NCBI GenBank assembly: GCA_964612675.1
Contig: CAZTDD010000039.1
Span: 1-48,141, forward strand
Origin: CAZTDD01 sp964612675
GTDB taxonomy: Bacteria > Hinthialibacterota > Hinthialibacteria > Hinthialibacterales > JAKPRU01
DNA: 48,141 nucleotides
Direction: 5' to 3'
Shown piece after piece: positions 32,701 to 40,212 of the stretch; the first letter of the stretch is position 1; each line of letters opens with the position of its first letter. A model generated the notes under the pieces. It was not told where the DNA came from. It ran no database searches and saw nothing but the letters and a program-made list of their open reading frames with translations. Position numbers and translations under genes: made by a program.

Positions 32701-35172
32701 GGCAGAAAAGCGACCCTCTCGATACGCGGTACGGTGGATTCTTCGTTTACCGGCACGGCTACCCTTCGTGTCTTTTCCGATGAACAGGATGAAATCGGTT
32801 CTGTTGATGAACTCTCCATTGCGGGAGAGACATTTGAATGTCAGGTGGAAGTCCGAACACCCAGCGAAGCGGAACATCTTCGTATTCAGTTGTACGGCGT
32901 CTCGGAAGACGGGGAGAGTGACATCTGGGGCGGAACGAAGATTTCCGCCGAACTCCCGAATCTTGTCGTTCGCGATCTTGAAGTTTCCGCAGATGAAAGC
33001 GGGCAAATCACAGCGGAGTGGGTTGTTGCGAACGAGTCTCCGTTGCCGGCGAGTGAAACGGAGTGCAAGGTGCACGCGGGCTTTCTGATGGAATCGGTCG
33101 CCGCCCCTGAATTGCCGGGAGAGGCAACAGCGACACTTCAGTGGGAAGGAACGATCGAGTATTCCACATCTGTTTCAGTCACTGTCGATGCAGCGGATGA
33201 AATTCGGGAACTAGATGAAGATGATAATCACGATACTGCGGAAGTTTTTGTGGACGACGGTTTACCATTTGCGGCTCTTGCAGGAGACGCGACTCTGCGG
33301 CCCGATCGCCTCAGCGAAGGGATGGATGCGCGGATTCGGATCCCCTTTGCAATGGCTGATGTTTCTCCGGTGACCGCTACGGTCAATGCGTGGTTGTTCG
33401 GATTGCCCGAAGATGCGACATATCAAGAATTCATAGTGAATCATCATCGGCAGTTGGATCAATCCTGGACGTGGAACAACGTACCGGCGGGCGAGCACGA
33501 ATTGAGCATTGTTGCGTCCTCGTCGGATGTGGCTGCCGCTACGGTCGGTGCCGTTCGCTTTTCCGTCACGTCGAAACCCGATCTGGCATTTACGCAGGGA
33601 GACCTTCGGTACGAACCGGAGCATCCGATTCTTGGTCAGTCCATCGAGTTTGTTACACGGCTGTATAACGTGGGAAACGCTCCCGCTTATAATGTTCGCG
33701 TGCTCGGTTACGACGGCCGGAGAGAACAGAACAAGATCATCCGCCGATTTCAGAATCGCAGTTACGCTCAGTCGAGACCGATCCCTGTGATCGAACCCGG
33801 CGATAGTGAGGATATTCGGATCCGGTGGGACTTGCCGGGATTTCGGGGGCTGGGAGACCACGAGATAACGCTTGTGGCCGATCCGAGCGATCAAATCCCG
33901 GAGATAGACGAAACCAACAACGAAGACACGGTTCATCTCACGATTCATGATTTGCCGGATTTGACGCTGGACCCATGGGATGATTTCCAGTATATGATCC
34001 CACCGGGTGTGGCTCGTTGGGGACAGCGGATTCCGGTTCGAGCGCGAGTCCGGAACGAAGGGGACAGCCCGGCGGAACAGGTACGGATGAGTTTTCTGTT
34101 TAATGGAAAGGAGAGTACCTGCTTCTTTCCGCTTGTCCGGCCCGGGAGAGTTCTCGAAACCCAGACGGCGCTGCCTATATATCATGGGAAGAGTACACTT
34201 GAAGTCCAGCTGGATCGTTACGACCTGATCGCGGAAAAAGGCGAGGAGGGAAATGGTATCGGGAATAATCTCTCCAAACCAAGACATCTTTACATGACTT
34301 TGCATATGCCACCTGCTCCCGAGAAGAACGACCGGTTGTTGTATCACATCGAGGATGAAACAGAATTTGCAGGCGGTATTTACGAGTATGCAGGATGGAT
34401 GCCGGAAGGCGGACTCGGGATACCTTCCGATCTGGAGGAGTATAACGTCAACCTTCAGCCCATCTACGTTGAGAACCCGAGTTCGTATTCGCGTGTCAAT
34501 ACGCCGCAGCGATGGTGGTGGCAGAAGAAGTACAGTTGTTTTGTTTCGCCGTCGATCGATGGAGGCGAGATCCAGTTCGATTTACCGGCCCCCAAGGGAA
34601 AATATGAGGTTTCCATTGAGATTTTCTCGAAAGCGTGGACCAACGATGCCACCGGTGAGTTTTTCTATCGCGCCGATACGGACGAGGAATTCAAGCGCAT
34701 TGTGCATTCGTATTCCGGCGAAGGATACTATTTTCAGCCACTCGGTATGTACCACATTCAGGACGACCATTTCCGTCTGACTTTGCGGTCGTCGGCGGGT
34801 CCGGAGCCCACTTCGATTTATAAGGTCAAATTCAAGAGACCGGATACGCCGGAGCCCGTAGCGGCCGGGTATCCGTCGGCGCTGTTTCCGGCGGGCGATT
34901 TCGAGCGGAAACGGGCCGTTGTATCGTGGGATGCCGAGATCCCCGAGGGGACCAGCCTGGGGATTCGTGCCCGATGGTGGGAGCGAGGCGAGCGGAATAC
35001 GCTTCGGGCGATGCCGTGGCCTCAATTGGTCGACGGAACGGAGGGAGAGTTGGAAATTCTGGGGAAAGGGGACTATCTCCAATTCTATGCGCTGTTTGCC
35101 CGATTCGGACATGGGTACGCATCTCCAGTGATCGAGTCGGTGACGATTTCTATCGAGTCGGCCGACCGGTAA
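29776..35172 (+). CDS. Very large secreted C25 (gingipain-type) peptidase with CARDB-like repeats
   Basis: The protein has 1798 residues from the ATG behind AAAGGTGG, starting with a signal peptide (MRRLVLCAFCLTCSFLSLSAWG). The N-terminal 580 residues look like the propeptide and beta-rich region of C25 proteins. The peptidase domain starts near DVLVVAHEMFLDPIL and includes YLVLIGDASRDHKDNYG. The catalytic dyad is probably His822 (YYGHGG) and Cys861 (NWSCLTG). After an Ig-like domain, several CARDB/APHP-like domains follow (PNLVVRDLEVSAD..., KPDLAFTQGDLRYEPEHPI, LPDLTLDPWDDF), each with ENxxI/DExNNxDT endings. The last 350 residues are beta-rich. No obvious type IX sorting domain is seen at the C-terminus. 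The substrate is unknown. Confidence 0.85.
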   Translation: MRRLVLCAFCLTCSFLSLSAWGYSKNRFSESPLSEPEHCTLLESTSERIRFGFHWSEDAPEQSAEEIYLAIPRKATPATQYDRWYLEIGEKDGDREIVAGSADTASEEEMARVRDLLDRATAYKGQTRYFLHDVPILRFALTPCYRLSGEEYENSEHWLFVRSVDVTLEFSGGNADPLPPLDPERLPGGFPFVYRDLLFNHEHVDLYRTRPEGTPNRLYAEWAKVIGTEETEGAQRVQRTNAIKILTRQDALYALRAEDIRSAGIDPATIDLSTLTLWSEGRVEPYALFNADSGHFDENTAVVFRAEKTDSAYTRDTVFWLMWGKDDVSRRPARKGEMGQTEAAAVVRHGTESLSFEEDRQLGYKSVNYYEWFWKVLGQHNDIEIVTPGRSKESSVRAEICVFNRERVRQTVELRSGDSLEEDYLSPDQEKIVSLVISATDAVSSATMDLGFPRATPLEEPLDPLLTEVTEIRRPFLNAYRFEYTRDLSMKQGSFDFVVSAEESPVCFEVSDCTEEVEPVLLAEQPDGWFVDWSGTMERDGDTARFIVTDATENVIFNLFDVEQLPSPEKTVSDRATDLHESTNSADVLVVAHEMFLDPILDPWLELRKQQGYRVELLDVQDIYDEYNYGQPSCQAIKDFLEDTLLLWEPPLPQYLVLIGDASRDHKDNYGTGVRDLVPCYTPEHDPEAYASDVWYTYLFGGENDTLPEMILGRISVRSVEELGHVIEKIVDYEKNSEIGPWRGRNVFVNDDTFREDAIDTLQTSVPPSFENRFVNQSEFPHVTLSYLYHMRNMEEKYAPKCTWEIIDAFNQGALLLQYYGHGGNQMWSHERILVGTDRNVSEVLLFDEHGRLPVVVNWSCLTGYVNFNIPPFHVCLAEELLRQPGKGGIAVWAPSENGSTEQHKILAHHLVRVLGDERPLILGDVIENSRLDFSLVTDYSGVLRQYILFGDPLVRLSLPTYTAQLECEPTVVRRGRKATLSIRGTVDSSFTGTATLRVFSDEQDEIGSVDELSIAGETFECQVEVRTPSEAEHLRIQLYGVSEDGESDIWGGTKISAELPNLVVRDLEVSADESGQITAEWVVANESPLPASETECKVHAGFLMESVAAPELPGEATATLQWEGTIEYSTSVSVTVDAADEIRELDEDDNHDTAEVFVDDGLPFAALAGDATLRPDRLSEGMDARIRIPFAMADVSPVTATVNAWLFGLPEDATYQEFIVNHHRQLDQSWTWNNVPAGEHELSIVASSSDVAAATVGAVRFSVTSKPDLAFTQGDLRYEPEHPILGQSIEFVTRLYNVGNAPAYNVRVLGYDGRREQNKIIRRFQNRSYAQSRPIPVIEPGDSEDIRIRWDLPGFRGLGDHEITLVADPSDQIPEIDETNNEDTVHLTIHDLPDLTLDPWDDFQYMIPPGVARWGQRIPVRARVRNEGDSPAEQVRMSFLFNGKESTCFFPLVRPGRVLETQTALPIYHGKSTLEVQLDRYDLIAEKGEEGNGIGNNLSKPRHLYMTLHMPPAPEKNDRLLYHIEDETEFAGGIYEYAGWMPEGGLGIPSDLEEYNVNLQPIYVENPSSYSRVNTPQRWWWQKKYSCFVSPSIDGGEIQFDLPAPKGKYEVSIEIFSKAWTNDATGEFFYRADTDEEFKRIVHSYSGEGYYFQPLGMYHIQDDHFRLTLRSSAGPEPTSIYKVKFKRPDTPEPVAAGYPSALFPAGDFERKRAVVSWDAEIPEGTSLGIRARWWERGERNTLRAMPWPQLVDGTEGELEILGKGDYLQFYALFARFGHGYASPVIESVTISIESADR

Positions 35173-35186
35173 AGCTTGAGCGATTT

Positions 35187-35210
35187 CGTGGGAGACCTGT
35201 TTCTCCCGCG
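35187..35210 (+). terminator. Hairpin after the C25 peptidase gene
   Basis: CGTGGGAGA-CCTGTT-TCTCCCGCG forms a nine-pair stem with one G-T pair and a six-base loop, 15 bases past the stop codon. TTCCTCTATT follows. It separates the peptidase from the STAS gene. Confidence 0.5.
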
Positions 35211-35331
35211 TTCCTCTATTGTGCTAACTGCGGTCGCCGGGATGGAGGTCAAATTGCCTCTTGTAGGAGGGCGGGGAACGGAGTACTGTATGGAATGACG
35301 AGACTCGATCTTGTATTTGTGGAGGTGGGCG

Positions 35332-35670
35332 ATGAGAGGGAAGATCACCCGGGAAGACCTAGGAGAGATAACCGTACTCTGTGTACCTGCCCACATGGAT
35401 CTATTGCTGAGTGAAAAACTTGAGCAGATGTGCGATGAATTATTCGACGGGGGCAGGAACCGTATTATCCTGGATTGTACTCAACTTGTATTTCTGAACA
35501 GTGTCGTTATTCGAATCCTGCTGAATTATCACGGAGCGGCGATACAGAGAGGTGGGGATCTGAAATTCGCGAATGCTTCGGTCCATATGGAAGATATTTT
35601 TCAACTGGCCAAGCTCACAGAGATTTTTAGTTGGTACAAAAGTGTCGATGAAGCCATCGAAGCCTTTTAG
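35332..35670 (+). CDS. STAS-domain anti-sigma-factor antagonist
   Basis: The 112-residue protein is a single STAS domain, the size of SpoIIAA/RsbV-like antagonists. The ATG at 35332 has GGAGG six bases upstream. The fold pattern is ITVLCVPAHMDLLLSEKLEQ, then NRIILDCTQLVFLNSVVIRILL. The serine of FLNS stands at the usual phosphorylation site, although the D-S-T-G form is replaced by NSVV, so control by phosphorylation is uncertain. The end is LKFANASVHMEDIFQLAKL and IFSWYKSVDEAIEAF. No kinase or sigma factor gene is adjacent. It presumably acts in a partner-switching pathway encoded elsewhere. Confidence 0.85.
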   Translation: MRGKITREDLGEITVLCVPAHMDLLLSEKLEQMCDELFDGGRNRIILDCTQLVFLNSVVIRILLNYHGAAIQRGGDLKFANASVHMEDIFQLAKLTEIFSWYKSVDEAIEAF

Positions 35671-35756
35671 TCCCGCCGGTGCAGTCCGAATCAATTTCAA
35701 CGAACGGTTGTTGAGTGCTGTATAGTAGCACGCAGCTCACAAAGGAGTTGTCCATC

Positions 35757-38700
35757 GTGTCTGTGGCTTTTCTCACCCTTATTCTCATCGTTAGCATTAC
35801 CCCATTTTCGCCGGCAGCAAATTCAATCGAAGAAGTCAAGCAAAGATTCCGGGAACCGCCCGCCGACTGTCATCCTCACACACGTTGGTGGTGGCCGGGG
35901 AATCCTGTAACGCAAGATGAGATCACCTGGCAGCTGCGTGAGATGCACGAAAAAGGTATTCGGGGAGTCGAACAGATTACGATGGGGGCTGTTTATGAAA
36001 AAGGAAATATTCCTTTTTTATCGGAAGAGTTTTTTGAAATGTTGCAGCATACGGCAGAGACCGCCGAAGATCTGGGGATGTATGTTTCCATCAATTTCGG
36101 AGGACCGGGCTGGGTTATCGGCTGCCCGGGAGTTCCGCCGGAAGACAAGAGCAAGAGTCTCGTTCCGACCTTTGTCGATGTAGAAGGACCGGGTGTTTTC
36201 GACGGTCCGCTGCCGGTCGAATTGCGCGAGGCGCGCGGTTCCTGGGAATTACCGGTCCCACGGGTAACGGAAAGGGATCGTTTGACGGCCGTTGTTGCCG
36301 GAAGACTGGTCGATGATGCGATCGATCCTGACTCCATGATCGTTTTGACCGACAAGGTCGAGTCGCGCAGTTTGCACTGGCGAGTCCCCGAAGGGCGTTG
36401 GCGGTTGATGACTTTCTGGACGGTATTCACGGGACAAGGGGACGCCGTGGATCATTTCAGCAAGGCCGCGATGGAGCGATATTGCGACTACTTTGGGGGA
36501 ATGCTGTACGACCATCTCGGCGAATATTTCGGGACAACCGTTGAGTCGCTGTTTTGCGATAGTTTTGAAGTGGCTTTCGCGCCGAATGGGATTTACTGGA
36601 GCTACGGCCTGCTTAAGAGGTTCGAACGCGAAGAGAATTACGACCTTACGCCGTATCTGCCTGCTATTTGGTGGGATATCGGAGAACTCACACCGAAGAT
36701 CCGCTATGATGTGAACAGGTTTCTCCACAAAATCGGCATGGAAGCGTTTTTTGAACCGTTTCTGGACTGGTGCGAGAAGCATAATGTAAAAGGGCGCATT
36801 CAGCCCTATGGATTTCCGACAGACGTTCTGGAGGGGGCCGGGGAAACGCATATTCCCGAAATGGAAATTACAGCGGGAGAGAAGGACGCCGTACCCTGGT
36901 TCGACACGCGGATCGGTCCCAAGAAATATGTAGCTTCCGGTGCACATCTGTACGGACGGAACGTCGTTTCCACCGAAGCGTATACCTTTCTGCATTGGGA
37001 GCCTTACCGGGCGACGCTGGAAGAATTGAAGATCGCCACAGATAATTTTCTCCGGTCGGGGGCGAATAAGATCTACAATCACGGTTACATTTTTTGCCCG
37101 GAGCGTGATATTGCCCCTGCAAGGACATCCCCCTCCGCTATTCGAATCAGTCACGAGAATATCTGGTGGAAGTACTATCCCCTGTTAGCCGACTATATTG
37201 CACGATGCTGCTATATGCTTCGGCAAGGGGATTTTGTGGCGGATGTCGCGATATATTCGCCGCTTGCCAATCAGTGGACAAAGAGTGCGCTGGATGCGCG
37301 GCGGTGGACCCGCTCCTTCGAGTGGGGCGAGCTTGGTGAACTCCTGATCGCTAATGGATATGATTTTGACTTGGTAAATGACGATATTCTGCAGAATAGT
37401 ACGGAGATTCGCGACGGAAAAATCAAAATTCGGAATAACGCGTACTCGTTTCTTATTGTACCGAACATCCAGGCGATGCCTCTCAAGACGCTGCAATTTA
37501 TTGAAGAATATGCTCGCAAGGGCGGCGTGGTCATTGCGCTGGAACGTATTCCGAGTGAATCGGTTGGTTTGTTGGGACATGAGCAACGGGATGAAGAAGT
37601 CCGGAAGATGGCAGGAGAGATGTTCGCAGCGTCGCAGGGGCGCGATAACACCGGCCGCAAACGATACGGGGAAGGATGGACATATCAAATCACGCAGGTC
37701 ATGGACCGGACGAATGTGTTGGATCGGCGCAGCAGTGTTCTCGATCCTTTTGTGAATGCCCTGCGGAACCACCTGCCGCCGGATGTTGGGATCGATTTCG
37801 TCCGTGAGGGTATACGAAGGAATGAAGGGTTGGCATTTATTCATCGAGTTGTCGATCGTGCGGATGTGTATTTTGTAACCAATATTCAGGATCGACCCGT
37901 CGATACGCACCTAACTTTTCGTACCTCGAAGAAACTTCCATGGACGTACAATCCTTACACTGGAGAAATATCGAGAGTTTATGTTTACCGCGAGGTCGAA
38001 CACGGTATTGAAATTCCCGTAACCCTGGCGTCCTATGAGTCGAGTATCTTGGTATTTCAGCCAGGAGAGGAAATCCTCTCCATTTCCGATACGGATTTCT
38101 CACGGATTATTGAGATCGAAGACAATGAAGCGGTTGCGTTGACCGATAGAAATGGACCGCATTCAGTTTGTGTGCATTCTATGTCGGGCGATACGCAAAA
38201 GCGTGTCGTGGTAGACGGCATTCCGGCACTGTATGCGATTTCTGGAGATTGGACGGTTACTTTCGAGGGGCGGCGGTTTGATTCTCTGACGAAGCAGATG
38301 ACACGTCTGACGTCGTGGACGGAAATTCCTGAGGTGAAACATTTCAGTGGAACGGCGACATATGAACTGACTTTCGAGGTACCCAGAGAGTATTGCGCGC
38401 GCGATATTTGTACAGAACTGGATTTGGGTAAAGTGGGCGATATAGCGGAAGTGACATTGAATGGAAACTGCGTCGGCCTTCAATGGATGCGCGGACAACG
38501 TCTGGATGTGACGGATTTCGTGCGGCCTGGGGAGAACCGAATCGAGATCCTGGTGACCAATACGCTGATTAACCGGGTTTCCGGTCTCGATAAATCGCCC
38601 CCGGTTCCCGCGGATCTTGTTCCGCATTACGGTGGGGGCATACCGCCGCTGACTCAGCATATGAACGTGCTCTCCGGGTTCGAACCTTTACCGTCGTCGG

Positions 38701-38759
38701 GGCTCATTGGTCCGATACGGATTGTGGCTATGAAGAAGGTCACGCTTGGTTTGGATTGA
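35757..38759 (+). CDS. GH106-like glycoside hydrolase (alpha-L-rhamnosidase family), secreted
   Basis: The start is taken as GTG 35757 because AAAGGAG lies nine bases upstream and the signal peptide (VAFLTLILIVSITPFSPAAN) follows at once; this gives 1000 residues. The N-terminal half matches large GH106-type proteins: RWWWPGNPVTQDEITWQLREM, GMYVSINFGGPGW, then SLFCDSFEVA and STEAYTFLHWEPYRATL with candidate catalytic glutamates. FLRSGANKIYNHGY and QWTKSALDARRWT are also present. The C-terminal third has galactose-binding-like sandwiches (FSGTATYELTFEVP, LDLGKVGDIAEVTLNGNCVG) ending in NTLINRVSGL. It probably removes rhamnose or a related deoxysugar from plant or algal polysaccharide outside the cytoplasm. 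Exact specificity cannot be assigned. Confidence 0.82.
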   Translation: MSVAFLTLILIVSITPFSPAANSIEEVKQRFREPPADCHPHTRWWWPGNPVTQDEITWQLREMHEKGIRGVEQITMGAVYEKGNIPFLSEEFFEMLQHTAETAEDLGMYVSINFGGPGWVIGCPGVPPEDKSKSLVPTFVDVEGPGVFDGPLPVELREARGSWELPVPRVTERDRLTAVVAGRLVDDAIDPDSMIVLTDKVESRSLHWRVPEGRWRLMTFWTVFTGQGDAVDHFSKAAMERYCDYFGGMLYDHLGEYFGTTVESLFCDSFEVAFAPNGIYWSYGLLKRFEREENYDLTPYLPAIWWDIGELTPKIRYDVNRFLHKIGMEAFFEPFLDWCEKHNVKGRIQPYGFPTDVLEGAGETHIPEMEITAGEKDAVPWFDTRIGPKKYVASGAHLYGRNVVSTEAYTFLHWEPYRATLEELKIATDNFLRSGANKIYNHGYIFCPERDIAPARTSPSAIRISHENIWWKYYPLLADYIARCCYMLRQGDFVADVAIYSPLANQWTKSALDARRWTRSFEWGELGELLIANGYDFDLVNDDILQNSTEIRDGKIKIRNNAYSFLIVPNIQAMPLKTLQFIEEYARKGGVVIALERIPSESVGLLGHEQRDEEVRKMAGEMFAASQGRDNTGRKRYGEGWTYQITQVMDRTNVLDRRSSVLDPFVNALRNHLPPDVGIDFVREGIRRNEGLAFIHRVVDRADVYFVTNIQDRPVDTHLTFRTSKKLPWTYNPYTGEISRVYVYREVEHGIEIPVTLASYESSILVFQPGEEILSISDTDFSRIIEIEDNEAVALTDRNGPHSVCVHSMSGDTQKRVVVDGIPALYAISGDWTVTFEGRRFDSLTKQMTRLTSWTEIPEVKHFSGTATYELTFEVPREYCARDICTELDLGKVGDIAEVTLNGNCVGLQWMRGQRLDVTDFVRPGENRIEILVTNTLINRVSGLDKSPPVPADLVPHYGGGIPPLTQHMNVLSGFEPLPSSGLIGPIRIVAMKKVTLGLD

Positions 38760-38766
38760 GTGAACG

Positions 38767-39702
38767 TCAGGGCACGGGCTTGTGACGTAGAAGAGCCGCT
38801 TCGCAGTCTTGAAACATACGTCCCAGATCGTTCTCTTCAAGATAGGTCAGGAATTCCCGGAATAATTCGTGGCGCAATTCAACCAATTGCTGGATGATTT
38901 GTTGGAGGCCCTTTCGGGATTTTTGCCGTCTGCCCTTTTTGTCCCACTTTGTCAGGATTCTTTCACATTGTGTGGTGAAGATGTCGAGGTCATGAATGGC
39001 TCCGATCGTCTCCTGATAGCCTCGAAGCCCGTCGAGGACCTTGGCACATTCTTCATTGAACACGGGCTGAAAGATCTCAAGCGCGTAGCGAGCCTTTTTG
39101 AACGCGATGCGCATTTGATGCAATTCCTTCTTGTTGTCCTCGTCCTTGACGACATCCTGATAGTCGAAGGCTGCTGAGAGGCGTTGATGCAGGATCGGCT
39201 GAGCCAATTCGTAGAGTACGGGAGAGGAATTGGTGTCGTTGATTTCAGGAGGATGCATGAAGATATCGACGTCTCGGCTCAGACGTTTGAGGGACAGTTG
39301 CTCGATAGCGGGTACCATGGTTCGGTATTGCTTCTTTCGCCTGGCCGACAGACGTTTGACAATCCTGTCGACCGCACGGTGCTGATTCTTCTCGTCGAGT
39401 CGTTTTTGAAGTTTGCGGAAGAATCGAAGGGCAACGTCGGTGTTACGAACCGGACCGAGAGTTTTGGTAACGCTTCTGGCTGTTTTTTCGAGTTCGGTGA
39501 ACGCAACAGGGTCCAGGTACTCACGGAACAGGTCGAGGACCTCGCGCATTCGACGCGATGCGACCCGCATATCATGGACCGCGGAGACGCATTTGGGGCC
39601 GTTCAGCCGCTTCCCATAGCCGCTCATTTCACGCAGTTTCTCGCGCGTGAGCAAAACGGCGCACACCACAACCGGGGCTGAAGCATCGATTTGTGTTAGC
39701 AT
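38767..39702 (-). CDS. CHAD-domain protein
   Basis: The 311-residue protein is a stand-alone CHAD domain of two helical repeats. Each carries the histidine and basic signature: VHDMRVASRRMREVLDLF near residue 43 and LHQMRIAFKKARYALEIF near residue 195. CHAD domains bind polyphosphate through these basic grooves and are often linked to polyphosphate granules. No adjacent CYTH or polyphosphate kinase gene is present. It ends seven bases from the convergent GH106-like gene. A sigma70-type promoter is visible 64-92 bases upstream of the ATG. The protein has no signal peptide. Confidence 0.9.
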   Translation of the reverse strand: MLTQIDASAPVVVCAVLLTREKLREMSGYGKRLNGPKCVSAVHDMRVASRRMREVLDLFREYLDPVAFTELEKTARSVTKTLGPVRNTDVALRFFRKLQKRLDEKNQHRAVDRIVKRLSARRKKQYRTMVPAIEQLSLKRLSRDVDIFMHPPEINDTNSSPVLYELAQPILHQRLSAAFDYQDVVKDEDNKKELHQMRIAFKKARYALEIFQPVFNEECAKVLDGLRGYQETIGAIHDLDIFTTQCERILTKWDKKGRRQKSRKGLQQIIQQLVELRHELFREFLTYLEENDLGRMFQDCEAALLRHKPVP

Positions 39703-39765
39703 CGGTCAGGGAACAAGAATCTTACGTAGTAGTTCTCTCCCAGAAAAAACTCATCCTTAACGCGG

Positions 39766-39794
39766 ATTTAACAAAAACCGCCGCTCATTGTCAA
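39766..39794 (-). promoter_or_regulatory. Sigma70-type promoter of the CHAD gene
   Basis: The minus strand has a perfect TTGACA (39794-39789) and TTAAAT (39771-39766) separated by exactly 17 bases, placing transcription start roughly 55 bases before the ATG. Confidence 0.5.
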
Positions 39795-40212
39795 TCATCC
39801 GTATTGTTAATTCTGACTTTGGTTACGACATCGTGACTCGCTGAGTTTCTATAAACTGTGCGTATTCCCGTTGCCAGGGTTGCTTCCGTTGTGTCCTGTA
39901 TCCTTCCATTTTGAATGACTTAAGGTATTGTTTGAACGAGTCTTGTATCGTAGGTTGGCGTGCGCGATGTTGGATGGATGCTGCAACTGTCTCGTCTCTT
40001 TTGTGCTGTGCGGACGTTTTGGCGCTTTGGGAGAGGGGCTTCTTCTCTGCGCTGAAGCAGCCCGAACCATCGCCGCGACCGATTCGACGGAGAGCCAGGC
40101 GCAGGATCGGGACCTTGCATGCGGTACGAAAACATACGACTTAGACGGATCTCCTAATGGATGATATATTGAGATTCGAACTCTGCATCGATCGGTGGTA
40201 AGTCTACTCCTT
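39795..40212. other. Intergenic region upstream of the CotH-kinase protein gene
   Basis: There is no recognisable gene in these 418 bases. Short frames on both strands lack family features. No clear promoter or ribosome site for the plus-strand gene was found, so the start of that gene is less certain. Confidence 0.4.

Noticed and set aside
31468..34347. Two long minus-strand frames (345 and 361 codons) inside the C25 peptidase gene
   Set aside because: Their translations are arginine- and isoleucine-rich antisense products; the plus strand carries the catalytic motifs.
36249..37910. Minus-strand frames of 301 and 241 codons inside the GH106-like gene
   Set aside because: They are antisense shadows without domains.
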